Below, one piece after another: positions 27,103 to 41,397 of a stretch of DNA of 64,000 nt. Each line of letters opens with the position of its first letter. Within the stretch, counting starts at the first letter, position 1. Both the position numbers and the translations under genes were made by a program. The notes beneath the pieces were generated by a model. That model was not told where the DNA came from, did not search any database, and worked only from the letters and a program-made list of their open reading frames with translations. The stretch is from Comamonas sp. lk (GTDB lineage Bacteria > Pseudomonadota > Gammaproteobacteria > Burkholderiales > Burkholderiaceae_C), in the NCBI GenBank assembly GCA_945860595.1, contig CAMAQV010000003.1, positions 1 to 64,000 on the forward strand, written 5' to 3'.

Positions 27103-27741
27103 TTACGCCAGGTTCACTCCAGTTTTGGATTGCAAAAATGCACGCGTGACGCCCGGTGCCATCTCGATCACCTTCAAACCATCCGGCGTCACGTCGATGA
27201 CGGCCAGGTCGGTGATGATGCGATCCACCACACCCACGCCGGTCAAAGGCAGGGTGCACGTGGGGAGGATCTTCATATCCTCAGTACCGTCTTTCTTTTT
27301 GGCTACATGCTCCATCAGCACGATCACCCGTTTTACGCCAGCCACCAGGTCCATCGCGCCGCCCATGCCTTTGACCATCTTGCCTGGAATCATCCAGTTG
27401 GCCAGGTCGCCGTGTTCACTGACCTGCATCGCACCCAGAATGCTCAGGTTGATCTTGCCGCCACGGATCATGGCAAAGCTTTCGTGGCTGCCAAAAATAC
27501 TGGAGCCAGCAATCGTGGTCACGGTCTGCTTGCCCGCGTTGATCAGGTCGGCGTCCACCGTGTCTTCGGTAGGAAAAGGCCCAATACCCAGCATGCCGTT
27601 TTCACTTTGCAGCCAGACTTCTTTATCGGCCGGAACATGGTTGGCCACCAGCGTGGGAATGCCGATGCCAAGGTTGACATAAAAGCCGTCTTCCAGCTCC
27701 TGCGCCGCACGGGCGGCCATTTGGTCTTGGGTCCAGCTCAT
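27103..27741 (-). CDS. scoB: 3-oxoacid CoA-transferase subunit B
   Basis: Beta subunit of succinyl-CoA:3-ketoacid CoA-transferase (ScoB/PcaJ family), 212 aa. The catalytic Glu lies in [14 protein letters not shown], and [15 protein letters not shown] and [19 protein letters not shown] are family blocks. The enzyme moves CoA from succinyl-CoA to acetoacetate or a related oxoacid. It lies 2 bases after scoA. The paralogous pcaIJ (3-oxoadipate) cannot be excluded, but the lack of pca genes nearby favours the acetoacetate form. Confidence 0.93.
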   Translation of the reverse strand: MSWTQDQMAARAAQELEDGFYVNLGIGIPTLVANHVPADKEVWLQSENGMLGIGPFPTEDTVDADLINAGKQTVTTIAGSSIFGSHESFAMIRGGKINLSILGAMQVSEHGDLANWMIPGKMVKGMGGAMDLVAGVKRVIVLMEHVAKKKDGTEDMKILPTCTLPLTGVGVVDRIITDLAVIDVTPDGLKVIEMAPGVTRAFLQSKTGVNLA

Positions 27742-27743
27742 GC

Positions 27744-28451
27744 TCAGGCTCCTGCTTTTTCAGAAATTGTTCTTTTCTCGATGCGTTTTTCCGGCGTGGC
27801 GTTGAGCACTAGGCGGTGCACGTAAATCCCGGGTAAGTGGACCTGATCCGGCTCCAGCGCGCCCGTCTCCACAATCTCTTCGACTTCCACCACCGTGATC
27901 TTGCCGGCCATGGCCGCAGCCGGATTGAAGTTGCGCGCGGTCAGGCGGAACTGCAAATTACCCGACTTGTCCGCACGGTGCGCCTTTACCAGTGCCACAT
28001 CCGGCATCAGCGCACGCTCCATCACATAGGTTTCGCCATCGAAGTCGCGCAGCTCCTTGCCCTCTGCGACGATGGTGCCCACACCGGTTTTGGTGAAAAA
28101 AGCCGGAATACCCGCACCGCCTGCGCGCAGCTTTTCAGCCAGAGTGCCCTGGGGCGTGAACTCCAGGGCCAGCTCGCCTGCCAGGTACTGGCGCTCGAAC
28201 TCCTTGTTTTCACCCACGTAGCTGGAAATCATTTTTTTGATCTGCCGCGTCTGCAGCAGCTTTCCCAGGCCAAAATCATCGACGCCCGCATTGTTAGAAA
28301 TCGCGGTCAGCTCCTTGACACCGCTGTCGCGCAGCGCATCGATCAAGGCCTCGGGAATACCGCACAAACCGAAGCCGCCGACGGCGATCAGCTGTCCGTC
28401 GCGGACGATGCCGTCAAGCGCTGCGGCGGCGCTGGGATAAATCTTGTTCAC
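27744..28451 (-). CDS. scoA: 3-oxoacid CoA-transferase subunit A
   Basis: Alpha subunit of the same heteromer, 235 aa. The CoA-transferase family I signature [16 protein letters not shown] is at residues about 25-40, followed by [28 protein letters not shown] and the glycine-rich [17 protein letters not shown]. The start is ATG at 28451. The divergent slyX begins 125 bases away, so the gap carries both promoters. Confidence 0.94.
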   Translation of the reverse strand: MNKIYPSAAAALDGIVRDGQLIAVGGFGLCGIPEALIDALRDSGVKELTAISNNAGVDDFGLGKLLQTRQIKKMISSYVGENKEFERQYLAGELALEFTPQGTLAEKLRAGGAGIPAFFTKTGVGTIVAEGKELRDFDGETYVMERALMPDVALVKAHRADKSGNLQFRLTARNFNPAAAMAGKITVVEVEEIVETGALEPDQVHLPGIYVHRLVLNATPEKRIEKRTISEKAGA

Positions 28452-28575
28452 GCTGGGTTCTCCGGTATTTCACGTTGCCAAACCAAAAATGCTGCTCTCA
28501 TTCTACGGTGACCCCCTGTTCAGGGAAGCGCGTGGACACGCAGCCACAATCGGCTATCCGCCAGACCGAGTCGCC

Positions 28576-28815
28576 ATGACACCACGCCCCACACCGCAAG
28601 AAGCAAGCCACCGCAGCGCCGAACGCATGACCGCGCTGGAAATCAAAGCCAGCTTCACTGAAGACCTGCTCGACAAGCTCGACCAAGCGGTCATCCGCCA
28701 ACAAGCCCAGATTGACGCGCTGATCCGGGAGCTTCTGCACCTGCGCCAGCAACTCGGCAACCCAGAACAGGTGGCGCGCGGCAACCTGCGGGACGACTTG
28801 CCGCCCCACTATTGA
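28576..28815 (+). CDS. slyX: SlyX family protein
   Basis: A 79-aa protein with one predicted coiled coil: MTALEIKASFTEDLLDKLDQAVIRQQ followed by heptads, ending DDLPPHY, the conserved C-terminus of SlyX (usually PPHY). ATG at 28576 is chosen; a second ATG at 28627 would give a 62-residue core. The ORF-track start at 28444 overlaps scoA and is unlikely. Function is unknown for the family. Confidence 0.85.
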   Translation: MTPRPTPQEASHRSAERMTALEIKASFTEDLLDKLDQAVIRQQAQIDALIRELLHLRQQLGNPEQVARGNLRDDLPPHY

Positions 28816-28859
28816 GCCCACTGCGTTGTCTGAGCGATGTGCCACCCCATAATCCTGCG

Positions 28860-29456
28860 ATGACACTGCTGCCGGATATTTTTATGCCCCGCTACGCCCT
28901 GCCCGACCTGAACGCCCTGCCCCAGGACATTCGCGAGAAGATCCTGGAAGTGCAAGAGAAATCGGGCTTTGTGCCCCATGTCTTTTTGATGCTGGCGCGC
29001 CGCCCGGCCGAATGGCGGGCGTTTTTTGCATACCACGACGCCCTGATGCTGCGCGCCGAATCCAGCCTGACCAAGGGCGAGCGCGAGATGATCATCACCG
29101 CCACCAGCGCGGCCAACCAGTGCCTGTACTGCGTGGTGGCGCACGGCGCGATTTTGCGGATTTACGAGAAGAAGCCGCTGGTGGCTGACCAGGTCGCGGT
29201 CAACTACCGCAAGGCCGATATCAGCCCGCGCCAACGTGCCATGCTGGACTTTGCGATGAAAGTCTGTCTGCACAGCCACAGCGTCGAAGAGGCCGATTTC
29301 GCTGCCCTGCACGCCCACGGTTTTGACGATGAAGACATCTGGGACATTGCCGGGATCACCGCGTTTTTCGGCCTTTCGAACCGGGTCGCCAATGTCAGCA
29401 GCATGATGCCCAACCCCGAGTTTTATCTGCTAGGCCGGGTGCCCAAATCCAAGTAG
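28860..29456 (+). CDS. AhpD-like peroxidase-related protein (CMD family)
   Basis: Carboxymuconolactone decarboxylase/AhpD-fold protein of the uncharacterised peroxidase-related type, 198 aa. The redox motif is CLYCVVAHG (CxxC plus His) near residue 85, in the context EREMIITATSAANQ. The N-terminal LPDIREKILEVQEKSGFVPHVFL pattern is typical of the larger subgroup. Possible starts are ATG at 28860 or 28884. Likely a hydroperoxide reductase; substrate unknown. Confidence 0.85.
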   Translation: MTLLPDIFMPRYALPDLNALPQDIREKILEVQEKSGFVPHVFLMLARRPAEWRAFFAYHDALMLRAESSLTKGEREMIITATSAANQCLYCVVAHGAILRIYEKKPLVADQVAVNYRKADISPRQRAMLDFAMKVCLHSHSVEEADFAALHAHGFDDEDIWDIAGITAFFGLSNRVANVSSMMPNPEFYLLGRVPKSK

Positions 29457-29476
29457 ACCCTGCAAAGCCGGTCTGT

Positions 29477-31321
29477 ATGTTTATACCAACCGCACACGCC
29501 GGACGCTGCCGCAGAGCACTTGTCTTCAGCACACTGGCTAGCGTGCTCCTGGCCTGTGCCAGCGTTTGCGCACAAATCAGCCTGCCCACGCAGCCCGAGC
29601 TGCCCAGCGCGCGGGCACCCAAAGCCGCTTTCCAGTCCAGCAACTTTGCTGTTGCATCCGCCAACCCGCTGGCCACGCAGGCGGGCTACGACATCCTGCG
29701 TGCAGGCGGCAGCGCGGTGGACGCGGCGATTGCGGTCCAAATGGTGCTGGGCGTGGTCGAGCCGCAAAGCAGCGGCATTGGCGGCGGCGCTTTTCTGCTG
29801 CACTTTGACGGCAAAAAAACCCAGGCTTTTGACGGACGCGAGGCTGCGCCTGCAGCCGCCAAGCCCAGCCTGTTTTTGGATGCCAAAGGTGTGCCCATGC
29901 CCTTCGCACAGGCCATGGTGGGTGGGCGCGCGGTGGGGATTCCCGGCGTGGTGCGCATGCTGTCGCTGGCACACCAGCAGCACGGGCGTCTGGGCTGGGC
30001 CAAGCTGTTTGCACCGGCCATCCGCATCGCTACCGAGGGCTTTCCGATCAGCGAACGCATGGCTACCCTGCTCGCGACGGATAAGTGGCTGCGCCTGGAT
30101 CCGGCGGCCTCGACCTACTTTTACAACAGCCAGGGCCAACCCTGGCCACAAGGCCACGTGCTGACCAACCCCGAACTTGCTGCCGTGCTGACCCGCATCG
30201 CCAGCGAAGGGAGTAACGCGCTGATGCTGGGCGAGCTGCCCCAGCGCATGTCTGAGCTGGTGCGCAAACACCCCAGCAACCCGGGCACGCTGGCCCCGCT
30301 GGACATGTCCAACTACCGCGCCTATGTCCGCGAACCCCTGTGTTTTGACTACCCCGTTCCCGCGCAGCAGCAGGAATACCGCATCTGCGGAATGCCACCG
30401 CCGAGTTCCGGGCAACTGGCCATCGGCCAGATTCTGGGGACGCTGCGCGCGCTGGGCGAGCTGCCCCCTGCCCTGCAAGACGGCCAGCCCACGGCCGAAT
30501 GGCTGCACGCCTACACCGAAGCCGCCCGCCTGGCCTTGGCCGACCGCCAACTCTTTGTCGGCGACCCGCTCTCGGTGATGCCTCCGGGCGGCAGCTGGTC
30601 GCGCCTGCTGGAGCCCGCTTATCTGGCCAAGCGCGCGCGCTTGATCAATACCAAAGGCCCGCGCATGCCCCTGGCCCCGGCAGGCGATCCCACCGGCAGC
30701 ATCAAACCCGTGGCCTATGCGCCCATGCCCGCGCAAACCGAGCACGGCACCTCGCACATCTCGGTGGTAGACGCCTACGGCAATGCCGTGGCCATGACCA
30801 GCAGCATCGAGGCCGCCTGGGGTTCGCACATCATGGTCAACCGGGGCGTAGGCCTGACGGGGGGGTTTTTGCTCAACAACCAGCTCACCGATTTCAGCTT
30901 CAGCCCTACCGGCGCAGACGGCAAGCCGGTGGCCAACCGGGTGGAGGCATCCAAGCGCCCGCGCTCGTCCATGTCGCCCACGCTGGTATTCGACAAAGCC
31001 ACGGGCAAACTGGTGCTCAGCGGCGGCAGCCCCGGTGGCGCACTCATCATCCATTTCACCGCCAAGCTGCTTCTGGGCACGCTGGACTGGGGCCTGCGCC
31101 CGCAAGAAGCCATCGACCTGCCCAACTTCAGCCCCATGGACGAGGTGCTGCTGCTCGAATCCGGCGGCTTTCCCGCCAGCACCGCCTCAGCACTCGCCGC
31201 GCGCGGCCACACAGTCCACCAGGTGCCGCTGACCAGCGGCATCCAGGCTATCCAGCGCAAGGACGTGGGCTGGAGTGGGGGGGCTGATCCACGGCGTGAA
31301 GGGGTGGTGTTGGGGGATTGA
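29477..31321 (+). CDS. ggt: Gamma-glutamyltransferase (Ggt)
   Basis: N-terminal nucleophile hydrolase of 614 aa that cleaves gamma-glutamyl bonds of glutathione and transfers or hydrolyses the glutamyl group in the periplasm. A Sec signal (ALVFSTLASVLLACASVCAQ) is at the N-terminus. The self-processing Thr is in EHGTSHISVVDAYGNAVAMT, and GGSPGGALIIHFTAKLLL forms the glycine loop. The large subunit carries SSGIGGGAFLLHFDG and FDGREAAPAAAKP. Alone in its operon, 20 bases after the AhpD-like gene. Confidence 0.95.
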   Translation: MFIPTAHAGRCRRALVFSTLASVLLACASVCAQISLPTQPELPSARAPKAAFQSSNFAVASANPLATQAGYDILRAGGSAVDAAIAVQMVLGVVEPQSSGIGGGAFLLHFDGKKTQAFDGREAAPAAAKPSLFLDAKGVPMPFAQAMVGGRAVGIPGVVRMLSLAHQQHGRLGWAKLFAPAIRIATEGFPISERMATLLATDKWLRLDPAASTYFYNSQGQPWPQGHVLTNPELAAVLTRIASEGSNALMLGELPQRMSELVRKHPSNPGTLAPLDMSNYRAYVREPLCFDYPVPAQQQEYRICGMPPPSSGQLAIGQILGTLRALGELPPALQDGQPTAEWLHAYTEAARLALADRQLFVGDPLSVMPPGGSWSRLLEPAYLAKRARLINTKGPRMPLAPAGDPTGSIKPVAYAPMPAQTEHGTSHISVVDAYGNAVAMTSSIEAAWGSHIMVNRGVGLTGGFLLNNQLTDFSFSPTGADGKPVANRVEASKRPRSSMSPTLVFDKATGKLVLSGGSPGGALIIHFTAKLLLGTLDWGLRPQEAIDLPNFSPMDEVLLLESGGFPASTASALAARGHTVHQVPLTSGIQAIQRKDVGWSGGADPRREGVVLGD

Positions 31322-31364
31322 ATGGGGTTCTGGGTGCACAACACCCGCTTCCTACAATCCCGGC

Positions 31365-33230
31365 ATGTCCATCCCTACCGCCTTTATCCAGGAGCTCGTC
31401 GCGCGGGCCGATGTGGTGGACGTTGTGGGGCGGCATGTGCAGCTCAAGAAGGGCGGGGCCAACTTCATGGGGCTGTGCCCCTTCCATGGAGAGAAGTCGC
31501 CCTCCTTCTCCGTGAGCCCGTCCAAGCAGTTCTACCACTGCTTTGGCTGCGGCAAGAACGGCAACGTGATCAGCTTTTTGATGGATTTCTCGGGCATGGG
31601 TTTTGTGGACGCGGTCAAGGAACTGGCGCAGCAGTACGGCATGCAGGTGCCCGAGGAAGACGCCTCACCCGAGGACCGGGCGCGGGCGGCGGCGCAGCGC
31701 GAGCGGCAACAGACGCTCAGTGATGTGCTGGAAAAAGCCAACGCCGCGTACCGCAAAGAACTCAAGACCGCGACCCGGGCAGTGGAGTACCTCAAAGGGC
31801 GTGGCGTATCCGGCCAGGTAGCCAAAGATTTTGGGCTGGGCTATGCGCCCGAGGGCTGGCGCTCGCTGGCCAGCGTATTCCCGCATTACGACGACCCACT
31901 CTTGGTGGAAAGCGGACTGGTGATTCTGGCTGCGCCCGAAGACGGCGGCGAGGAGAAGCGCTACGACCGCTTCCGCGACCGGGTGATGTTCCCGATTCGC
32001 AACGTCAAGGGCGAGTGCATAGGCTTTGGCGCGCGGGTGCTGGGCGATGAAAAGCCCAAGTATTTGAATTCGCCCGAGACACCGGTGTTCACCAAAGGAC
32101 GCGAGCTGTACGGCCTGTTTGAGGCGCGCAGCCATGTGCGCGAGGCGGGCTACGCGCTGGTGACGGAGGGCTATATGGATGTGGTGGCGCTGGCGCAGCT
32201 GGGTTTTCCCAACGCAGTAGCCACGTTGGGCACGGCGTGTACGGCAGACCACGTGCAAAAGCTGTTCCGATTCACCGACGCGGTGGTGTTCAGCTTTGAT
32301 GGGGACGCCGCGGGGCGGCGTGCGGCGCACAAGGCGCTAGAAGCCGCCCTGCCCTTTGCGACCGATGTGCGCAGCGTGAAGTTTTTGTTTCTGCCACCCG
32401 AGCACGACCCGGACAGCTATGTGCGTGCGCACGGCCGCGAGGCTTTTGCTGACAGGGTGAAGCAGGCCACGCCGCTAAGCAAGTTTGTGCTGGAGTCAGC
32501 GGCGCAGGACTGCGACCTGGACAACGCCGAAGGCCGCGCCCAGCTCGCCACCCGCGCAAAGGCGCTGTGGACGGAGCTTCCCGAGGGCGCGCTAAAGATG
32601 CAGATCTTTGCCGATATGGCGGCGCTGGTGCAGATCGGCCCGCGCGAACTGGCCGACCTGTGGGGCCACAAGACGCCGGAGCGGGTCCCGGCGCGGCGCA
32701 GCAACGCAGTGCCGCAGGGGGAGCCACGCTATGCAACTCTTGGCGATGCCCGCACGGTGCGGCCCCCGCGCCGGGGCCGCACCCAGCCGCTGAGCCGGGC
32801 CGACCATGCGCTGCGCATCGTGCTCATGTGCAGCGATCTATGGGAACGGCTCGCGCCCGAAGACCACAGCGCGCTGTGCCAGTTGTCCGGCGGGCACGGC
32901 GCGTGTTTCACCTGGCTGGAGGCGCAAATCCACGAACTTGGGCCCATGACCTGGAACGCGCTACGCGAGCGCATGTTGGAACAGGCGCCGGAACTGTTTG
33001 CCACCACCCAGATGGTGATGGCCGAGGCGCTGCCGCCCGCAGGCGACGGCAGCGAGGAGTTAAAGGAGTTGCGCCACCTGCTGAGTGACCTGGAAATCGA
33101 CCGCATCAAGGCCCTGCAAAAAGGCATCAGCGCGGGTCACACACTGGACCCCGCCGCCTTGCAAACCTATAAGACGCTGGATCTGCGGCTCAAGGAACTC
33201 CAGCGCCTGCGCACTGAAGCTATACTCTGA
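31365..33230 (+). CDS. dnaG: DNA primase DnaG
   Basis: Primase of 621 aa that lays RNA primers for replication. The N-terminal zinc finger (LCPFHGEKSPSFSVSPSKQ and HCFGCGKNGNVISF) is at residues about 35-65. The RNA polymerase core follows, with TOPRIM elements VTEGYMDVVALAQLGF and FSFDGDAAGRRAAHKAL, and a C-terminal DnaB-binding region. ATG at 31365 (MSIPTAFIQELVARADVVDV) matches family starts; the earlier ORF start lies in ggt. It precedes rpoD, the usual sigma operon order, but rpsU does not precede it. Confidence 0.97.
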   Translation: MSIPTAFIQELVARADVVDVVGRHVQLKKGGANFMGLCPFHGEKSPSFSVSPSKQFYHCFGCGKNGNVISFLMDFSGMGFVDAVKELAQQYGMQVPEEDASPEDRARAAAQRERQQTLSDVLEKANAAYRKELKTATRAVEYLKGRGVSGQVAKDFGLGYAPEGWRSLASVFPHYDDPLLVESGLVILAAPEDGGEEKRYDRFRDRVMFPIRNVKGECIGFGARVLGDEKPKYLNSPETPVFTKGRELYGLFEARSHVREAGYALVTEGYMDVVALAQLGFPNAVATLGTACTADHVQKLFRFTDAVVFSFDGDAAGRRAAHKALEAALPFATDVRSVKFLFLPPEHDPDSYVRAHGREAFADRVKQATPLSKFVLESAAQDCDLDNAEGRAQLATRAKALWTELPEGALKMQIFADMAALVQIGPRELADLWGHKTPERVPARRSNAVPQGEPRYATLGDARTVRPPRRGRTQPLSRADHALRIVLMCSDLWERLAPEDHSALCQLSGGHGACFTWLEAQIHELGPMTWNALRERMLEQAPELFATTQMVMAEALPPAGDGSEELKELRHLLSDLEIDRIKALQKGISAGHTLDPAALQTYKTLDLRLKELQRLRTEAIL

Positions 33231-33444
33231 GCCTCTTTTTCGGCAAGAGCGACAGCAGCACCTCCGGACCAGGCCCCGCGTGACACCGATCACACCGGCC
33301 GCACCACCGCAAGGACTGCACACCAAATGTTCGCCCACCCACTTGCCAGCAGACCTTTCCCGTACGTAGATCTTCGTTGCGCACACATGCGGCATCTCTG
33401 GTGCTTTGTGCGATTGTGTTGACCGATTGTTTTGAGTTTGAACC

Positions 33445-36174
<2,730 letters not shown>

Positions 36175-36178
36175 AACC

Positions 36179-37036
36179 GTGAGCGAGCACGCCCAGCCTT
36201 TTGTGCTGGCCGGCGTGATGGGCTGGCCGGTGGCGCATTCGCGCTCGCCGCTGATCCACAGCCACTGGATCGCGCAGTATGGGCTGCGCGGTGCATATGC
36301 GCCGCTACCCGTGCGACCCGATACGCTGGAAGCGGCCTTGCGCGCGCTGCCCCTCCTGGGTTTTGCCGGATGCAACCTGACGATTCCGCACAAGGTTGCC
36401 GCAGTGGACATCGTCGATGAACTCGAGCCGCTGGCGCGGCGCATCGGCGCGGCCAACACCATCGTGGTGCGGGCCGATGGCACGCTGCTGGGACGCAACA
36501 CCGACGCCTTCGGGTTTATCGCCAATCTGCGCGAGGCGCAGCCGCAATGGCGTGCCGACGCAGGGCCAGCTGTGATGCTGGGCGCGGGCGGCGCGGCGCG
36601 CGCGGTGCTGGCCGGGCTGCTGGACGCAGGCGCGACCGAAATACGAATCTGCAACCGCACGCTGGAGACCGCACAGCAACTCGCCCATGACTTTGCCAGT
36701 TGGGGCGCGGCACGGCTGCAAGCCGTGCCCTGGGGCGAGCGCCACAGCGCACTGGCCGGTGCAGCGCTGCTGGTCAACACCACCAGCCAGGGCATGCAAG
36801 GCCACGCGCCACTGGACATCCAGCTGGATGCGCTGCCCGCATCTGCGCTGGTCACCGACATCGTCTACACCCCGCTGCAAACCGCCTTGCTGCAAGCCGC
36901 CGGCGCGCGGGGTAACCCGACCGCCCAAGGCCTGGGCATGCTGATCCACCAGGCGCGCCCGGCCTTTGAAGCCTGGTTTGGCGTGCTGCCGCAGACCACG
37001 CCCGCACTCTGGGCGGCGGTGACCGCCACCTTGTAA
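36179..37036 (+). CDS. aroE: Shikimate dehydrogenase AroE
   Basis: NADPH-dependent reduction of 3-dehydroshikimate to shikimate in aromatic amino-acid synthesis. The 285 aa show VMGWPVAHSRSPLIH (substrate site), FAGCNLTIPHKVAA with catalytic Lys, LLGRNTDAFGF and the Rossmann loop MLGAGGAARAVLAGLLDAG. A GTG start at 36179, four bases after the rpoD stop, fits the family N-terminus; the tight spacing suggests co-transcription. Confidence 0.95.
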   Translation: MSEHAQPFVLAGVMGWPVAHSRSPLIHSHWIAQYGLRGAYAPLPVRPDTLEAALRALPLLGFAGCNLTIPHKVAAVDIVDELEPLARRIGAANTIVVRADGTLLGRNTDAFGFIANLREAQPQWRADAGPAVMLGAGGAARAVLAGLLDAGATEIRICNRTLETAQQLAHDFASWGAARLQAVPWGERHSALAGAALLVNTTSQGMQGHAPLDIQLDALPASALVTDIVYTPLQTALLQAAGARGNPTAQGLGMLIHQARPAFEAWFGVLPQTTPALWAAVTATL

Positions 37037-37092
37037 GCGCACCGTACAAGCACCTTTTCCCGATTTTTTACTCCCAACCTTAAGGAAACCCC

Positions 37093-37443
37093 ATGCACAC
37101 ATCCGCATCCGGCCTGCAATACGAAGATACCGTCCACGGCGAGGGCGAAGTCGCCAGCTCTGGCCACCAGGTTACGGTGCACTACACCGGCTGGCTCTAC
37201 CAGGACGGTGAGCAAGGTGCCAAATTCGACTCCAGCAAAGACCGGGGTGACCCCTTTGCCTTCCGCCTGGGCGCGGGCCAGGTCATCCAGGGCTGGGACG
37301 AAGGCGTGGCCGGCATGAAGGTGGGCGGTGCCCGCACGCTCATCATCCCGGCGGGCCTGGGCTACGGCGCGCGTGGCGCGGGCGGCGTGATCCCGCCCAA
37401 CGCAACCCTGAAATTTGACGTTGAACTGCTGGGCGTACGCTGA
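37093..37443 (+). CDS. FKBP-type peptidyl-prolyl isomerase
   Basis: Compact 116-aa single-domain FKBP. Family residues are VTVHYTGWLY, FDSSKDRGDPFAFRLGAGQVIQGWDEGVAGMKVGG and LGYGARGAGGVIPPNATLKFDVELL. There is no signal peptide, so it is cytoplasmic. AAGGAA stands 5 bases before the ATG. It precedes the grpE-dnaK-dnaJ chaperone series in the same direction. Confidence 0.95.
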   Translation: MHTSASGLQYEDTVHGEGEVASSGHQVTVHYTGWLYQDGEQGAKFDSSKDRGDPFAFRLGAGQVIQGWDEGVAGMKVGGARTLIIPAGLGYGARGAGGVIPPNATLKFDVELLGVR

Positions 37444-37491
37444 GCGAACCGTCGGCGGCCCCGTTTTTCCTAACTTTTGCCCAGCCCCGGC

Positions 37492-37520
37492 CTTGAAAAC
37501 CGGGGCCAGTGCCTCCATCT
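37492..37520 (+). promoter_or_regulatory. Sigma-32 heat-shock promoter of grpE
   Basis: CTTGAAA (37492-37498) is followed after 14 bases by CTCCATCT (37513-37520), close to the RpoH consensus CTTGAAA-N13..17-CCCATnT. It lies 35 bases before the grpE ATG. A GCCCCGG/CCGGGGC hairpin overlaps the -35 element. Confidence 0.8.
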
Positions 37521-37554
37521 CGACGTTTGATTTCTATCTGCACCGGACCCAACT

Positions 37555-38094
37555 ATGAGTGATTCGCCCCAACCCAACCCGCCCCAGGACCCCCACGCAG
37601 AGGGTGCCGAACCTGCGTTTCTGGAAGACCCGCTGGCTGTCGCGCAAGCGCAGCTGGCAGTTTTGCAAGCCAAAAATGCCGATCTGGCCGACCAGTTTTT
37701 GCGCGCCAAAGCCGACGTCGAGAACGGTCGACGCCGGGCCGAGGACGAGATCAGCAAAGCGCGCAAGTTCGCAGTGGAGAGTTTTGCCGAGAGCCTGCTC
37801 CCTGTGGCCGACAGCCTGGAAGCCGGACTGGCCATCAAAGACGGTACGGTCGAGCAGATCCGCGAGGGGGCTCAGGCCACGCTGCGCCAATTGAACAGTG
37901 CGTTGGAGCGCAACAAGGTCATCGCCATCGACCCGGCACCAGGCGCCAAGTTCGACCCGCACCAGCACCAGGCCATCAGCGTGGTCCCTTCAGAACACGA
38001 GGCGAACGCAGTTGTCTCGGTGTTGCAAAAAGGCTATTTGATCTCCGACCGGGTGTTGCGCCCAGCCCTGGTCACCGTCGCTGCAGCCAAATAG
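37555..38094 (+). CDS. grpE: Nucleotide exchange factor GrpE
   Basis: Co-chaperone that releases ADP from DnaK, 179 aa. An acidic Pro-rich head, a long N-terminal coiled coil ([21 protein letters not shown]...) and the C-terminal beta wing with [19 protein letters not shown] are all present, the last being the GrpE signature region. Transcribed from its own RpoH-type promoter, with dnaK 139 bases downstream. Confidence 0.96.
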   Translation: MSDSPQPNPPQDPHAEGAEPAFLEDPLAVAQAQLAVLQAKNADLADQFLRAKADVENGRRRAEDEISKARKFAVESFAESLLPVADSLEAGLAIKDGTVEQIREGAQATLRQLNSALERNKVIAIDPAPGAKFDPHQHQAISVVPSEHEANAVVSVLQKGYLISDRVLRPALVTVAAAK

Positions 38095-38130
38095 ACGGGC
38101 ACGCGCCCCAACAGAACAAGCGCGCCGCCC

Positions 38131-38159
38131 CTTGAATTTGCCATCCGGCATCCCCAAGT
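38131..38159 (+). promoter_or_regulatory. Sigma-32 heat-shock promoter of dnaK
   Basis: CTTGAAT (38131-38137), 14 bases, then CCCCAAGT (38152-38159), a close match to the RpoH consensus with the same spacing as the grpE promoter. It is 74 bases before the dnaK ATG. No CIRCE inverted repeat is visible. Confidence 0.75.
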
Positions 38160-38233
38160 GCGGTTCATCAGTCAGCGGCAGGTGCCGCTGAAACGCAAGA
38201 CCAACCGAATTTATTTTTCAGCAGGAGTTCACC

Positions 38234-40165
<1,932 letters not shown>

Positions 40166-40196
40166 CACCCAGCGCAGCCAGATCGCTGCGCCACGC

Positions 40197-40236
40197 GCCG
40201 CGTTGAACACTCCCGGGTGGTCAACGCGGCTTTTTC
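40197..40236 (+). terminator. Rho-independent terminator between dnaK and dnaJ
   Basis: Ten-base stem GCCGCGTTGA / TCAACGCGGC with a 14-base loop, then TTTTTCTG. It lies 32 bases after the dnaK stop and 25 bases before dnaJ, so dnaJ expression depends on read-through or on an own promoter; it would lower dnaJ relative to dnaK. Confidence 0.85.
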
Positions 40237-40260
40237 TGTTCTCAAGGGCACGTTGTACGT

Positions 40261-41388
40261 ATGGCTAAACGCGATTTTTACGAGATCTTGGGTGTCCCCA
40301 AGAACGCTTCGGACGAGGACATCAAAAAATCTTACCGCAAGCTGGCGATGAAGTTCCACCCGGACCGCAACCAGGGTGAAGCCGCCAAAGAGGCCGAGGT
40401 CAAATTCAAAGAGGCCAAAGAGGCCTACGAGATGCTGTCCGACCCGCAAAAACGCGCCGCCTATGACCAGCACGGCCACGCTGGCGTAGACCCGAATATG
40501 CGCGGCCCTGGTGGCGAAGGGATGGGCGGTTTTGCCGAGGCCTTTGGCGATATTTTTGGCGAGATGTTCGGCCAGCAGCAGCGCGGTCGCGGTGGGCGCC
40601 AGGTGTTTCGCGGTGGTGACCTCAGCTACGGCATGGAAGTCACGTTGGAAGAAGCGGCCAAGGGCAAGGAAGCGCAAATCCGCATCCCCACCCACGAAAA
40701 CTGCGAGGTCTGCTCCGGCACGGGTGCCAAACCCGGCACCCAGGCCAAGACCTGCGCGACCTGCGGCGGTGCCGGTGCGGTGCAAGTGCGCCAGGGCTTT
40801 TTCAGCGTGCAACAAACCTGCCCCACCTGCCGGGGTTTGGGCAAAACCATCACCGACCCGTGCATACCCTGCGCAGGTCAGGGCAAGATCAAAAAACAGA
40901 AAACCCTGGAAGTCAAAATTCCCGCCGGTATCGACGGTGGCATGCGCATCCGCAGCGCGGGCAATGGCGAACCCGGCACCAATGGCGGGCCACCGGGCGA
41001 CTTGTACATCGAGATCCGCCAGAAAAAGCACGACATCTTTGAACGCGATGGCGACGACCTGCACTGCACGGTGCCCATCAACATCGTCACCGCCGCCCTG
41101 GGTGGCGAAATCGACGTGCCCACGCTGGATGGCAAAGCCGCCATCGACCTGCCCGAGGGCACGCAAAATGGCAAGCAGTTCCGTCTGCGCGGCAAGGGCA
41201 TCAAAGGTGTGCGCGCCAGCTACCCCGGCGATTTGTACTGCCACATCACCGTAGAAACACCGGTCAAGCTCACCGAGCACCAGCGCAAGCTGCTCAAAGA
41301 GCTGGACGAGTCGTTCAAAAAGGGCGGCAACAAGCACTCCCCCACCGGCGACAGTTGGACTGACAAGCTCAAGGGCTTTTTCAGCTAA
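40261..41388 (+). CDS. dnaJ: Co-chaperone DnaJ (Hsp40)
   Basis: Type I J-protein of 375 aa that delivers clients to DnaK. The J domain ([20 protein letters not shown]) carries HPD in [11 protein letters not shown] Gly/Phe-rich stretch follows, then four zinc-finger repeats [24 protein letters not shown] and CIPCAGQG, and the C-terminal substrate domains ([15 protein letters not shown]). It follows dnaK across a terminator. Confidence 0.98.
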   Translation: MAKRDFYEILGVPKNASDEDIKKSYRKLAMKFHPDRNQGEAAKEAEVKFKEAKEAYEMLSDPQKRAAYDQHGHAGVDPNMRGPGGEGMGGFAEAFGDIFGEMFGQQQRGRGGRQVFRGGDLSYGMEVTLEEAAKGKEAQIRIPTHENCEVCSGTGAKPGTQAKTCATCGGAGAVQVRQGFFSVQQTCPTCRGLGKTITDPCIPCAGQGKIKKQKTLEVKIPAGIDGGMRIRSAGNGEPGTNGGPPGDLYIEIRQKKHDIFERDGDDLHCTVPINIVTAALGGEIDVPTLDGKAAIDLPEGTQNGKQFRLRGKGIKGVRASYPGDLYCHITVETPVKLTEHQRKLLKELDESFKKGGNKHSPTGDSWTDKLKGFFS

Positions 41389-41397
41389 GGGCGCTGG

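Noticed and set aside
29423-31105. 560-aa minus-strand ORF opposite ggt
   Set aside because: Shadow ORF; ggt has all catalytic motifs on the plus strand.
33231-33444. Gap before rpoD examined for tRNA, small ORFs and promoters
   Set aside because: No tRNA-like T-loop, no convincing small ORF, and no -35/-10 pair with acceptable spacing.
37484-37506. GCCCCGG/CCGGGGC hairpin after the FKBP gene as a terminator
   Set aside because: No U-tract, and it overlaps the sigma-32 -35 element of grpE.
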